DNA from: Oscillospiraceae bacterium
Lineage (GTDB): Bacteria > Bacillota > Clostridia > Oscillospirales > Oscillospiraceae
Assembly: GCA_902778275.1 (NCBI GenBank)
Contig: CACYXE010000002.1
Span: forward strand, 14,674 to 78,673
DNA: 64,000 nucleotides
Direction: 5' to 3'
Shown here: in pieces, positions 15,727 to 24,980 of the stretch
How the letters are laid out: the number at the start of each line of letters is the position of its first letter
Position numbering within the stretch: the stretch's first letter is position 1
The notes under the pieces: model-generated
Seen by the model: only the letters and a program-made list of their open reading frames with translations
Told to the model about the DNA's origin: nothing
Database searches by the model: none
Position numbers and translations under genes: made by a program

Positions 15727-16596
15727 ATGACAAGGGACGATTATAAGCGGCTTGTGGATGAAGCGCTCCAGCAGCAGTTTCTGACCGATGCGGATTTTCC
15801 GATGCGCGGCCTGGCGGAGGCGATGCGTTACAGCCTTCTTGCCGGCGGCAAACGGATCCGGCCTATTCTGGTTCTGGAATTCTGCCGGCTGTCCGGCGGC
15901 GATGTGAAAGAAGCGCTTCCGGTGGCTTGCGCCATTGAGATGCTGCACACCTACAGCCTGATCCACGACGACCTGCCCTGCATGGACAATGACGACCTGC
16001 GCAGGGGGCGTCCGACAAACCATGTGATCTATGGCGAGTGTACGGCGACTTTGGCCGGGGATGCGCTGCAGGCGGAGGCCTTCGGAACTATCCTCAGGAG
16101 CGGATTACCGGCTGACAGGCGTGCCCGCTGCGCGGAAATCCTGGCAGGGGCGGTCGGCCTGGACGGCATGTGCGGCGGCCAATATCTGGATATGCTGGGC
16201 GAGGGAAAGCAGCTTAGCGAAGCGCAGCTCAACGAGATCAACAGCAGGAAAACCGGCGCGCTTCTGATCGGCGCATGCCAGATGGGCGTAGCCGCGGCCG
16301 GCGGTACGGAAGAACAGATGGAGGCGGCGGCTATGTTCGGCGCTGCGATCGGCATGGCGTTTCAGATCCGCGACGATATGCTGGATGTTTTGAGTACCAA
16401 GGAGGAGCTTGGGAAACCCATCGGCTCCGACGCGCAGGAAAACAAAAACACATATATGGCTTTGCTTGGAGAAGATGCCTGCAGACAACTGGTTGAGCGG
16501 CTTACAGAACAAGCGAAAAATGCTCTGCGGCAGGCATACAAAGACACAGATTTTCTCTTTGCGCTGGCGGATTCTCTTGCGCAGCGGCGCAATTGA
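15727..16596 (+). CDS. ispA: Farnesyl diphosphate synthase
   Basis: Condenses IPP with DMAPP and GPP to give farnesyl diphosphate for undecaprenol and quinone precursors. 289 residues. The first aspartate-rich motif HDDLPCMDNDD (about 84-94) has the bacterial FPP synthase spacing, and the second is FQIRDDMLD near 216-224. Other signatures are GGKRIRP (about 40-46) and LAGDALQAEAF. ATG 15727 follows GAGG (15717-15720) closely; upstream in-frame starts overlap xseB. The next gene, dxs, is in the same pathway. Confidence 0.95.
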   Translation: MTRDDYKRLVDEALQQQFLTDADFPMRGLAEAMRYSLLAGGKRIRPILVLEFCRLSGGDVKEALPVACAIEMLHTYSLIHDDLPCMDNDDLRRGRPTNHVIYGECTATLAGDALQAEAFGTILRSGLPADRRARCAEILAGAVGLDGMCGGQYLDMLGEGKQLSEAQLNEINSRKTGALLIGACQMGVAAAGGTEEQMEAAAMFGAAIGMAFQIRDDMLDVLSTKEELGKPIGSDAQENKNTYMALLGEDACRQLVERLTEQAKNALRQAYKDTDFLFALADSLAQRRN

Positions 16597-16627
16597 ATTT
16601 TTCCGGCAAGCCGGATAGGGGTAAGCT

Positions 16628-18460
16628 TTGGGTATATTGGAGAGCGTTCATTCCTCCGGGGATGTGAAGAAACTAAAAACGGAAGACTTGAAGCCGCTGT
16701 GCGCGGAGATCAGGCAATTCTTGATCGAAAGTGTTTCCAAAACCGGCGGCCATCTGGCCTCCAATCTGGGAACAGTGGAATTGACGGTCGCGCTGCACCG
16801 CGTTTACGATACGTCGAAAGACCGTCTGGTGTTTGACGTGGGGCATCAGAGCTATACCCACAAGATCATCACCGGACGCAGGGAACAGTTTTCCACATTG
16901 CGTCAATACGGCGGCTTGTCGGGGTTCCCGAAGCCCTATGAGAGCAATGACGACGCGTTTATTGCCGGGCATGCGTCCAACTCCGTATCGGTCGCTTTGG
17001 GAATGGCCAAGGCGAGGACGATGTTGGGGCTGGATTATGATGTTGTGGCCGTGATCGGCGACGGCGCTCTGACCGGCGGACTTGCCTATGAAGGACTGTG
17101 CGGGGCCGCTGCCAGCAAAGAACCGCTGGTGATCATTCTCAACGACAATAACATGTCCATTGACGCCAACGTTGGCGGGATCGCACGGCAGCTGCAGCGG
17201 ATGCGGGTCAAGCCCAGCTATATCAGCTTCAAGCGGGCGTACCGGGAGGCTTTTTCCAAAGTGCCGGCGATTTATCAGTTCAATCATAAAATCAAGGAAA
17301 GAATAAAGGATACGGTTTTGCCAGGCAATATGTTCAGCGCCATGGATCTGAATTATATCGGACCTGTGGATGGACATGATGTTTCAAAGCTGGAATCTAT
17401 CCTGCGCTGGGCGCGCGATTTGCGTGAGCCCGTCATTGTCCATGTGCTGACCAAAAAAGGCAAGGGCTGCAGCTATGCCGAGGAGCACCCGGAGCTGTAC
17501 CATGGCGTTGGACCCTTTGATCCGGCCACCGGCGCGTTGAAGTGTTCCGGGGAGAGCTTTTCCGACCGCTTTGGCCAATACTTATGCGAATTTGCGGAAG
17601 CGGACAGCAGGATCACAGCCATTACCGCTGCCATGTCCTGCGGTACCGGACTGGATCGTTTTGCCGCCAGATTCCCGGACCGTTTTCAAGACGTCGGCAT
17701 CGCAGAAGGGCATGCGACATCTATGGCGGCAGGCATGGCTAAGCAGGGGGCGATCCCTGTTTTCGCGGTGTACGCCAGCTTTTTGCAGCGTGGCTACGAT
17801 ATGCTGATCCATGATGTGGCCCTGCAGAAGCTGCATGTGGTCCTGGGTGTGGATCGTGCCGGTATCGTCGGCGGAGACGGGGAGACACATCACGGCATCC
17901 TTGATGTGAGCTTCCTGCGTTCCGTACCCGGCATGACGGTTTTCTGCCCTGCCAGCTATGCGGAGCTTCGCGAGATGCTTCGCGTGGCTCTGTTTGAATC
18001 GGACGGTCCCGTGGCTATCCGTTATCCCAGGGGCGGAGAGGGGAACTATACCGGCTGCTCTGAGGGACCGGAACAGCGAATCCGAACAGGCGGCGATGTG
18101 ACGATCGTAAGCTATGGTATGCTGATCAACGAGGCGCTCTCCGCGGCAGACTGTCTGGAAGAAAAGGGAATATCCGCCGAGGTCATCAAGATCAATCGGA
18201 TCGCAGGGGATGTGTATCCCCTGGTGATGGATTCTTTAAAAAAGACCGGACGCCTTGTTGCGGTGGAAGAAGTCTGCGCTGCGGACTGTCTCGGTACCAG
18301 TATCCTGGCCCAGGCCGAGCTGCAGGGACTGTGTCTGAAAAAAGCGGCGCTTTTGAATCTGGGCGACGGGATCTTGCCGCACGGAGACCGAAAACTGCTC
18401 CTGCGGGATCGGGGCCTGGATGTACAGGCCATTGTGAAAGCCGCAATGGACTTGACGTAA
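16628..18460 (+). CDS. dxs: 1-deoxy-D-xylulose-5-phosphate synthase
   Basis: A thiamine-diphosphate transketolase-like enzyme making DXP from pyruvate and glyceraldehyde 3-phosphate, the entry step of the MEP pathway. 610 residues, full length. The N-terminal part has the invariant GGHLASNLGTVELTVALH and DVGHQSYTHKI. The ThDP-binding block is GDGALTGGLAYEGL to NDNNMSI (about 139-180). DVGIAEGHATSMAAGMA marks the pyrimidine domain, and DRAGIVGGDGETHHG follows. TTG 16628 is the only start near the AGGGGT ribosome binding site. It lies directly after ispA. Confidence 0.96.
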   Translation: MGILESVHSSGDVKKLKTEDLKPLCAEIRQFLIESVSKTGGHLASNLGTVELTVALHRVYDTSKDRLVFDVGHQSYTHKIITGRREQFSTLRQYGGLSGFPKPYESNDDAFIAGHASNSVSVALGMAKARTMLGLDYDVVAVIGDGALTGGLAYEGLCGAAASKEPLVIILNDNNMSIDANVGGIARQLQRMRVKPSYISFKRAYREAFSKVPAIYQFNHKIKERIKDTVLPGNMFSAMDLNYIGPVDGHDVSKLESILRWARDLREPVIVHVLTKKGKGCSYAEEHPELYHGVGPFDPATGALKCSGESFSDRFGQYLCEFAEADSRITAITAAMSCGTGLDRFAARFPDRFQDVGIAEGHATSMAAGMAKQGAIPVFAVYASFLQRGYDMLIHDVALQKLHVVLGVDRAGIVGGDGETHHGILDVSFLRSVPGMTVFCPASYAELREMLRVALFESDGPVAIRYPRGGEGNYTGCSEGPEQRIRTGGDVTIVSYGMLINEALSAADCLEEKGISAEVIKINRIAGDVYPLVMDSLKKTGRLVAVEEVCAADCLGTSILAQAELQGLCLKKAALLNLGDGILPHGDRKLLLRDRGLDVQAIVKAAMDLT

Positions 18461-18475
18461 CAGAGCGGAGACGGT

Positions 18476-19270
18476 ATGAAGAAAGTCAGACTGGACCAGT
18501 TGGTCTTTGAACGCGGCCTTACCGAAAGTCGTGAACGCGCCAAAACGACCATCATGAGCGGCGTCGTATTTGTGAACGGACAGCGTATGGACAAGCCCGG
18601 CACACCGGTCGCCTCCGACGCATCCGTGGAGATCCACGGGGAGACGCTGCCCTTTGTCAGTCGCGGCGGCTATAAATTGGACAAGGCCTTAAAGGTGTTT
18701 CCCGTTGACCCTTCCGGGAAAGTATGCATAGACTGCGGCGCATCCACGGGCGGCTTTACCGACGTGCTGCTGCAACACGGGGCCGCGCGTATCTACGCTG
18801 TTGATGTGGGCTACGGACAGCTGGCCTGGAAGCTTCGCACGGATGAACGCGTGGTGAATATTGAACGGACGAATCTGCGCTATATCAGCGAAGCGGAGAT
18901 CCCGGAACCGCTGGATCTGGCCGTTATGGACGTGTCTTTTATCTCGATCCGCCTGGTTTTGCCGGCGGTGCAGCAACTTCTGAAGGATGGGGCGGATCTG
19001 ATCTGCCTAATCAAACCGCAGTTTGAGGCCGGCCGGGAGGCCGTGGGGAAGAAAGGCGTCGTACGGGATCCCTCGGTACACAAAGAGGTGATCCGGCAGA
19101 TATTGGACTTCGCCGCATCCCGGTCCCTGCGCGTTGAGGGTCTGGACTATTCGCCCATCAAAGGGCCCGAAGGCAATATTGAATATATTTGCCATATGAA
19201 AAACAGTGAAGGGCCTGCCGCGGTCATCGACGTGGATGCTGTGGTGGCTGCTTCCCATGATGCTTTATGA
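18476..19270 (+). CDS. tlyA: TlyA family rRNA 2'-O-methyltransferase
   Basis: 264 residues. An N-terminal S4 RNA-binding domain (RLDQLVFERGLTESRERAK) is followed by a Rossmann methyltransferase core with FVSRGGYKLDKAL, the SAM-binding CIDCGASTGGFTDVLLQ (about 82-98) and DVSFISIRLVLPA. In mycobacteria TlyA methylates both 16S and 23S rRNA and confers capreomycin sensitivity; the Firmicute rRNA target is less certain. The old hemolysin label is best avoided. It sits between dxs and nadK as in most Clostridia. Confidence 0.93.
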   Translation: MKKVRLDQLVFERGLTESRERAKTTIMSGVVFVNGQRMDKPGTPVASDASVEIHGETLPFVSRGGYKLDKALKVFPVDPSGKVCIDCGASTGGFTDVLLQHGAARIYAVDVGYGQLAWKLRTDERVVNIERTNLRYISEAEIPEPLDLAVMDVSFISIRLVLPAVQQLLKDGADLICLIKPQFEAGREAVGKKGVVRDPSVHKEVIRQILDFAASRSLRVEGLDYSPIKGPEGNIEYICHMKNSEGPAAVIDVDAVVAASHDAL

Positions 19271-19276
19271 GGGTGG

Positions 19277-20128
19277 ATGACCATGATTGCTGTATGCCCT
19301 AACCCTTTCCGGGATAACAATCTTGAACTGACGCGAAGAGCCTGCACCATGCTCGCGGAAGCGGGCTTCGCATCGGTGGTTTGCCCGGTATTTGCGGAAG
19401 ATGACCCGGAGGTCTTGCCGGAGGATGTGGCGGTGCAGCCGCTGAATAAAGTCGTGAGAGACTGCGATCTGTGCATCGTGATCGGCGGGGATGGGACGAT
19501 ACTTTCCGTAGTGCGTCAGCTGCATGATCTTCCGATCCCGATCCTGGGCGTCAATCTCGGCACCAAGGGCTTTATGACGGCCCTGGAGCCGGAGGATCTG
19601 TCGCTTATCCTTGATGCGGCCAGAGGAGACTATAAAATAAGCCGCCGGATGATGATCGAGGTTTGTCTGGTGCGAAACGGACAGGTCATTTATACCGATC
19701 ATGCCCTCAACGATATTGTGCTGCACGGCTATGGCGACTGCATCCAGTTGACGGCCAGCTGTGACGGGGATACGATCACCAGTTTCTCCGGCGACGGCAT
19801 CATCCTCTCCACACCCACCGGTTCCACCGGTTACTCCATGTCGGCCGGTGGGCCCATCGTGGAGCCGGACGCGGAAAATCTGATCATCAGTCCTATCTGC
19901 GCCCATGTGATGGGCGCCAGGTCCTTTGTGCTGGACCCGCAGCGGACGATCCAGGTCAAAACGGAGAAGCTGCACGGGCGCAGGGCCTATATGTCAGTGG
20001 ACGGAAATCCTGTGATGGATCTGGAAAACGGCGATATCGTCCGTGTTTTTCGATCCAGTCACTACACCAATATGGCGAATCTGGGACTGAAGAGCTTCTA
20101 TGAGATCGCCTATGAAAAATTGAGATAA
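19277..20128 (+). CDS. nadK: NAD kinase
   Basis: Phosphorylates NAD to NADP. 283 residues. The GGDGT motif is in IGGDGTILSVVRQLH (about 72-86). The second signature is STPTGSTGYSMSAGGPI (about 178-194), and DGDTITSFSGDGIIL precedes it. The start may be ATG 19277 or ATG 19283; the GAGGG upstream spaces slightly better to the second. It is part of the tlyA-nadK-argR-recN order conserved in Clostridia and Bacilli. Confidence 0.95.
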   Translation: MTMIAVCPNPFRDNNLELTRRACTMLAEAGFASVVCPVFAEDDPEVLPEDVAVQPLNKVVRDCDLCIVIGGDGTILSVVRQLHDLPIPILGVNLGTKGFMTALEPEDLSLILDAARGDYKISRRMMIEVCLVRNGQVIYTDHALNDIVLHGYGDCIQLTASCDGDTITSFSGDGIILSTPTGSTGYSMSAGGPIVEPDAENLIISPICAHVMGARSFVLDPQRTIQVKTEKLHGRRAYMSVDGNPVMDLENGDIVRVFRSSHYTNMANLGLKSFYEIAYEKLR

Positions 20129-20142
20129 CGGAGGGACGCGGC

Positions 20143-20592
20143 ATGAAACCAGGCAGACAGAACGCAATTTTGGAAATTATCGCCGAACGGGAAATTGAAA
20201 CACAGCATCAGCTCCTGAAGGCCTTGGCGGAGCGTGGGGTCAAAAGCACGCAGGCTACCCTCTCAAGAGATATCAAAGATATGCGCTTGGTCAAGGAACT
20301 TGGCCCCAACGGCAACTATCGCTACGTGGCCAGCAGCAAGCCGGAGGCGGATGGCACCGAGCAAAGACTGCGCACTATATTCAAAGAGAGCGTGGTTTCC
20401 TACGATGTGGCTCAGAATCTGTTTGTGATCCGCACACTGCCGGGACTTGCTCCCGCGGCCTGCTCCGCCATCGACGCGATGGATATTCAAGGACTGGTGG
20501 GGACCCTCGCCGGAGACGATACGGCGTTTCTTGCGATGCGCGATAATGAAGCGGCACAGGCCCTGTGCCGCGAGATCGAGATGCTTTTCTGA
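20143..20592 (+). CDS. argR: Arginine repressor
   Basis: A hexameric arginine-responsive DNA-binding protein (also called AhrC) controlling arginine synthesis and catabolism. 149 residues. The N-terminal winged helix has the recognition region STQATLSRDIKDMRLVK (about 45-61). The C-terminal oligomerisation and arginine-binding domain shows the GTLAGDDTAFLAMR signature (about 122-135). No arginine genes are in the window, so targets are elsewhere. Its position before recN is conserved. Confidence 0.96.
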   Translation: MKPGRQNAILEIIAEREIETQHQLLKALAERGVKSTQATLSRDIKDMRLVKELGPNGNYRYVASSKPEADGTEQRLRTIFKESVVSYDVAQNLFVIRTLPGLAPAACSAIDAMDIQGLVGTLAGDDTAFLAMRDNEAAQALCREIEMLF

Positions 20593-20616
20593 GAGGATCC
20601 GGGCAGGGAACGAGCT

Positions 20617-22299
20617 ATGCTGAATGATTTGCATATTGAAAATATAGCGGTCATAGAGCGGGCGGATATCCATTTTTCCGGGGGCTTGAATGTCCTGACA
20701 GGTGAGACGGGCGCTGGTAAATCCATTGTGATCGACGCCATCGGTGCGGTCTTGGGGGAACGCGTAAGCCGGGAGCTGGTCCGTCATGGCGCGGAAAAAG
20801 GGCTTGTGACAGCAGTCTTTGACATAGGCGGCACAGAAGACTGGCTTGCGGAAAACGAGATCGAAGCCGAGGACGAATTGATCCTTCAGCGCCGGATCAG
20901 CGCCGACGGGAAAAGCAGCTGTCGGGTATGCGGCGTCCCGGTGACCGCGGCACAGATGAAGGAGCTTGCCGCGCTGCTGGTGGATATCCATGGGCAAAAC
21001 GACGGCAGGCAATTGATGGACGAGCGCCGTCATCTGGAATATCTGGACCGTTTTGGGGCGTTGGACCTGCCGATCCGGGCTTTTCAAACAGAATATCAGA
21101 GAGTAAAACAGATCCAAAAAGAGCTCAAGCGGCTGGAAATGGATGAGATCGAAAAGGAACGGCTCAGCGACAGCCTGCGCTATCAGATCCAGGAGCTTGA
21201 GCGCGCGGAGCTGAAGAGCGGAGAAAAGGACGCCCTCAGCGCCCGACGGGATTTGCTCCGCAACGCTGAGAAGCTGACAGAGGCTTTGGACAACGCTGTC
21301 ACCCTGCTTGATGGGAATGACGATAATGCCGTTTCCATGGCACAGAACGCACTTTACTACGCGGAGCGGTCTGCATCGATTACCGTTGATCTGGAACCTG
21401 CGGCAGCCGCCATCCGGGAAGCGATCTTCTCACTTACGGACGCCTCGGAGCAGCTGCGGGACTTTCGGGAAAGCCTGGACTTTTCTCCGGAAGAGTATAA
21501 CCAATTGGAAGAGCGGCTATCTCTTCTGGGAAAGCTGGAACGAAAATACGGCCGGGACGATACGGCGCTGCTGGAATACCTTGTACAATGCAGGGAGAAG
21601 CTGGACGATATCCAGTATGCGGACGAACGCAGCGCAAAATTAAAAAAAGAGCTTTCCGTTCAGGTGGAAACCTGCCGGAAAGCGGCGGCTGTGTTGAGCA
21701 AGGCGCGGAAAGCGGCGGCTTCTGAACTTCAGAAGAGGATCGTTGCGGAATTGAAAGAGCTCAGCATGCCCTCGGTGCGATTCGCTGTGGAGTTTATGCC
21801 GATAGACAATGCGTTTGGGTTTGACGCAAGCGGCGCGGATCTTGTGCGCTTTATCATGTCGGCCAACGCCGGTGAGGAGTTGGGACGCATCAGCAAGATC
21901 GCTTCCGGCGGTGAACTGAGCCGGATCATGCTGGCCATGAAAAATGTTTTTGCGGCTAACGATCCGGTCGGGACTTTGATTTTTGACGAGATCGATACCG
22001 GCGTTTCCGGGATCGCGGCGCAGCGGGTAGGGGAGAAGCTCTACTCCGTCTCCGCGGGAAAGCAGGTCATGTGCGTGACCCATCTGCCGCAGATCGCCGC
22101 AATGGCGGACAGTCATTATCTGATCAACAAGGAAGAGCGCGGCGGAAGGACATATACAGAGGTCGTCCCCTTGGATCATTCCGGAAGATGCCATGAGCTT
22201 GCCAGATTGCACGGCGGCGATCATATCACAGATATCACGCTGGCCGGTGCGGAAGAACAATTGGCAGCTGCGGAGAAGTATAAACTCGAACATCAATGA
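20617..22299 (+). CDS. recN: DNA repair protein RecN
   Basis: An SMC-like ATPase that acts early at double-strand breaks. 560 residues, standard. Walker A GETGAGKS at 29-36, followed by VIDAIGAVLGER. A long central coiled coil spans roughly 150-370. The C-terminal ABC signature ASGGELSRIMLAMKN and the Walker B region LIFDEIDTGVSG follow, then VTHLPQIAAMAD. ATG 20617 begins the typical LNDLHIENIAVI N-terminus. The gene follows argR directly. Confidence 0.97.
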   Translation: MLNDLHIENIAVIERADIHFSGGLNVLTGETGAGKSIVIDAIGAVLGERVSRELVRHGAEKGLVTAVFDIGGTEDWLAENEIEAEDELILQRRISADGKSSCRVCGVPVTAAQMKELAALLVDIHGQNDGRQLMDERRHLEYLDRFGALDLPIRAFQTEYQRVKQIQKELKRLEMDEIEKERLSDSLRYQIQELERAELKSGEKDALSARRDLLRNAEKLTEALDNAVTLLDGNDDNAVSMAQNALYYAERSASITVDLEPAAAAIREAIFSLTDASEQLRDFRESLDFSPEEYNQLEERLSLLGKLERKYGRDDTALLEYLVQCREKLDDIQYADERSAKLKKELSVQVETCRKAAAVLSKARKAAASELQKRIVAELKELSMPSVRFAVEFMPIDNAFGFDASGADLVRFIMSANAGEELGRISKIASGGELSRIMLAMKNVFAANDPVGTLIFDEIDTGVSGIAAQRVGEKLYSVSAGKQVMCVTHLPQIAAMADSHYLINKEERGGRTYTEVVPLDHSGRCHELARLHGGDHITDITLAGAEEQLAAAEKYKLEHQ

Positions 22300-22314
22300 A
22301 TGGAGGATGCTGGC

Positions 22315-23262
22315 ATGAAAATTGCTATGATCGGAAGCGGCGCGGCGGGCAGCGTGTTCGCGGCTTATTTGAAGCGCGGCGGCGCGGATATGTACCTGGT
22401 GGACATGTACAAGGCGCATATGGACAAGATCGCGGCTGAGGGCCTGCGCTTTCGTCTCAACGGCGAAGAGGAACGGCTGACGGGCTTTACCTGCGCTTAC
22501 AATGCAAGTGAGATCGGCGTTATGGATATGGTGATCATCATGGTCAAGGCGACCCAGACGGAGAGTATCATGCCCACCGTGATGCCCTGTATCGATGACC
22601 ATACGGTCCTGATTTCTCTGCAGAACGGCCTTGACAACGATTATGTGCTCAAGCAGTACGTTCCTGCAGAACGGATCCTCTGCGGTTTCGGCCAGATCGG
22701 CACAGAACTGCCTGAGCCCGGCGTATGCGTCAGCAAGCCGGAATCCGGTATCGTTATGCGTTTCGGACCCGCTTATGAGAGTGAAGCCAGCCGTACAGCG
22801 GGCCTGTGGCTGGAGGAATGCTTTGCCAAAGGCGGCTGCAATGCCAGCTATGAAGAGAATATTTGGCCCTATATCTGGCGCAAGGCGATCTCCAACAGTG
22901 GTTACAACACGGTTTCCGCTCTTCTGGGCCTGAAGGTCGGCGCGATCCTGGCCAATGAGCAGGGGAGAGAGCTGGTTCTCAACGTTTGGAAAGAGGCCTG
23001 TCAGGTGGCACAGGCTGCGGGGGCCGGAGATCTGTGGCCCGAGATGCAGCAGGAGCTGCCGCGTCTGGCCGCGGGCTTTGCCGATTATTATCCCTCCATG
23101 GCACAGGATGTGCTTCTCAACCACCGGCAGACGGAGATCCTGCATCTGAACGGGGCGATCGCCCGGTACGGCGATGAGCTCGGGATTCCGACTCCGGTCA
23201 ACCGTGCGCTGACCCAGGCCATCAGCTGTATCCAGGCAAATTATGATCTGCGGAAGGCCTGA
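22315..23262 (+). CDS. Ketopantoate reductase family (PanE/ApbA-like) oxidoreductase
   Basis: 315 residues. An N-terminal Rossmann motif GSGAAGSVFAAYL (about 7-19) and an ISLQNGLDN block typical of ketopantoate reductases precede a C-terminal helical domain with WRKAISNSGYNTVSALLG. PanE reduces 2-dehydropantoate with NADPH in pantothenate synthesis, but many paralogues act on other 2-keto acids, and no pan genes are nearby. ATG 22315 is chosen over ATG 22300, since GGAGG overlaps the latter. Its attachment to the recN operon is unremarkable. Confidence 0.83.
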   Translation: MKIAMIGSGAAGSVFAAYLKRGGADMYLVDMYKAHMDKIAAEGLRFRLNGEEERLTGFTCAYNASEIGVMDMVIIMVKATQTESIMPTVMPCIDDHTVLISLQNGLDNDYVLKQYVPAERILCGFGQIGTELPEPGVCVSKPESGIVMRFGPAYESEASRTAGLWLEECFAKGGCNASYEENIWPYIWRKAISNSGYNTVSALLGLKVGAILANEQGRELVLNVWKEACQVAQAAGAGDLWPEMQQELPRLAAGFADYYPSMAQDVLLNHRQTEILHLNGAIARYGDELGIPTPVNRALTQAISCIQANYDLRKA

Positions 23263-23304
23263 AACGGCCTGTACAGAAAATGTATTCGTTGGAGGATGCG
23301 ATCA

Positions 23305-23697
23305 ATGGGGGTCAAAGAAGAGGCGACAAAACAGCATCTGAGCGGTTTTAATTGCGCACAGAGCGTGCTGACTTCCTGCCGGGATTATACCGGCCTTGAT
23401 GATCAGACTGCTCTTGCTGTCAGCGCGGGCTTCGGCGGGGGACTTCGCTGCAATGAAGTCTGCGGCGCCGTATCCGGAGGCGTGATGGCTGTTGGACTGG
23501 CTAACCCCTTTGCGGACGCCAAGGATCTGGAAGCCAAAGATAAGATCGCAGCACTGGCCAAAGCCTTTTGCACTGCATTCCAGGAACAGTTTGGATGCCT
23601 GCGCTGTGAACAACTGAAAGGGGATAAGAGCCACTGTCCCGCTTATATCGAATTTGCCGCTGAGCTGGCGGAATCTATGATTCAAAAGGAAAGGTAA
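23305..23697 (+). CDS. C_GCAxxG_C_C family putative redox protein
   Basis: 130 residues with the family's conserved cysteine pattern. FNCAQSVL lies near residue 15, GFGGGLRCNEVCGAVSGGVMAVG near 47-69 (key residues C53, C57, G58, A59, G62), and GCLRCEQL near 97-104, followed by a final C at SHCPAY. Such proteins are predicted to be redox-active or metal-binding; their reaction is unknown. ATG 23305 is 9 bases after GGAGG (23291-23295); an earlier in-frame ATG (23296) is too close. It is encoded just before tyrS. Confidence 0.85.
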   Translation: MGVKEEATKQHLSGFNCAQSVLTSCRDYTGLDDQTALAVSAGFGGGLRCNEVCGAVSGGVMAVGLANPFADAKDLEAKDKIAALAKAFCTAFQEQFGCLRCEQLKGDKSHCPAYIEFAAELAESMIQKER

Positions 23698-23711
23698 AAG
23701 AGGAAGAAAAC

Positions 23712-24932
23712 ATGGGGATTTATGAGGAACTGGTTGCGCGCGGCCTGATCGCGCAGGTCACCAACGAGGAAGAGATCCGTGAGATGGTCAATAATGGCAA
23801 AGCCATCTTCTACATCGGCTTTGACTGTACGGCGGACAGCCTGACGGCCGGCCATTTTATGGCGCTGACCCTGATGAAGCGCCTGCAGATGGCGGGCAAT
23901 AAGCCTATCGCGTTGATCGGCGGCGGGACTACCATGATCGGCGATCCCTCCGGGCGGACTGATATGCGCAAGATGCTGACCCGTGAGGATATCAACCACA
24001 ATGCCGAGTGCTTCAAACGCCAGATGGAGCGTTTCATCGATTTCAGTGATGGCAAGGCCCTGATGGTCAACAATGCCGACTGGCTGCTGGATCTGAACTA
24101 TGTGGATGTGCTCCGGGAAGTTGGAGCGTGCTTCTCTGTCAACAATATGCTGCGGGCCGAGTGCTATAAGCAGCGGATGGAGAAGGGGCTGAGCTTCTTT
24201 GAATTCAATTATATGATCATGCAGAGCTATGATTTCTATTACCTTTTCCAGCACTATGACTGCAACATGCAGTTTGGTGGTGACGACCAGTGGAGCAACA
24301 TGCTTGGCGGCACGGAGCTGATCCGCAAGAAACTGGGCAAGGACGCCCATGCCATGACCATCACGCTGCTGACTGACTCTCAGGGCAACAAGATGGGCAA
24401 AACCGCCGGCAATGCCGTATGGCTTGATCCCAATAAGACCAGCCCCTATGATTTTTATCAGTATTGGCGCAACGTGGGCGACGCTGACGTGCTCAAGTGC
24501 ATCCGTATGTTGACCTTCCTGCCCCTGGATCAGATCGAGGAGATGGCGGCCTGGGAGGGCAATCAGCTGAACAAGGCCAAAGAGATCCTGGCCTATGAAC
24601 TTACAAGCCTGGTTCATGGAGAGGCAGAGGCAAAAAAAGCGGAAGCTTCCGCAAAGGCGCTTTTTTCCGGCAAGGGCAGTGATGAGAACATGCCGACCAC
24701 GCAGCTGAGCCCGGACGATCTGACCGGCGGCGGGATCGATATCATGACGCTGCTGGTGAAGACCGGGCTGTGCCCCTCCAAATCCGACGCGCGCCGGAAC
24801 ATACAGCAGGGCGGTGTCACGGTAAATGATGTGAAGGTCAATGACATCGGGCTCAGCTTTACCGCGGCGGAGCTGAAGAATGGCGTGATCCTCAAACGCG
24901 GGAAAAAGAATTTCAATAAGGTGATCCTGTGA
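23712..24932 (+). CDS. tyrS: Tyrosyl-tRNA synthetase
   Basis: Charges tRNA-Tyr with tyrosine. 406 residues. The class I HIGH-like motif is AGHF (46-49), preceded by YIGFDCTADSL. The KMSKS-like loop is KMGKT (227-231). An S4 RNA-binding domain is at about 340-406 (LCPSKSDARRNIQQGGVTVN). The central GGDDQWSNMLGGTELI block binds tyrosine. There is no T-box leader: only 14 bases separate it from the preceding gene, so it is probably expressed from the operon. It is followed by a strong bidirectional terminator. Confidence 0.97.
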   Translation: MGIYEELVARGLIAQVTNEEEIREMVNNGKAIFYIGFDCTADSLTAGHFMALTLMKRLQMAGNKPIALIGGGTTMIGDPSGRTDMRKMLTREDINHNAECFKRQMERFIDFSDGKALMVNNADWLLDLNYVDVLREVGACFSVNNMLRAECYKQRMEKGLSFFEFNYMIMQSYDFYYLFQHYDCNMQFGGDDQWSNMLGGTELIRKKLGKDAHAMTITLLTDSQGNKMGKTAGNAVWLDPNKTSPYDFYQYWRNVGDADVLKCIRMLTFLPLDQIEEMAAWEGNQLNKAKEILAYELTSLVHGEAEAKKAEASAKALFSGKGSDENMPTTQLSPDDLTGGGIDIMTLLVKTGLCPSKSDARRNIQQGGVTVNDVKVNDIGLSFTAAELKNGVILKRGKKNFNKVIL

Positions 24933-24972
24933 TAAAAAGACCGGGAGGCTGCGAAAGCCTCCCGGTTCTTCA
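24933..24972. terminator. Bidirectional terminator between convergent operons
   Basis: Stem CCGGGAGGCT (24941-24950) and AGCCTCCCGG (24956-24965) with loop GCGAA. The plus strand continues TTCTT and the minus strand TCTTTTT, so it can end tyrS transcription and the opposing ybaK-like operon. Confidence 0.92.
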
Positions 24973-24980
24973 TTTGGCGC

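Noticed and set aside
23698-23711. T-box leader for tyrS
   Set aside because: Only 14 bases separate tyrS from the preceding gene, so no leader RNA of that size can exist there.
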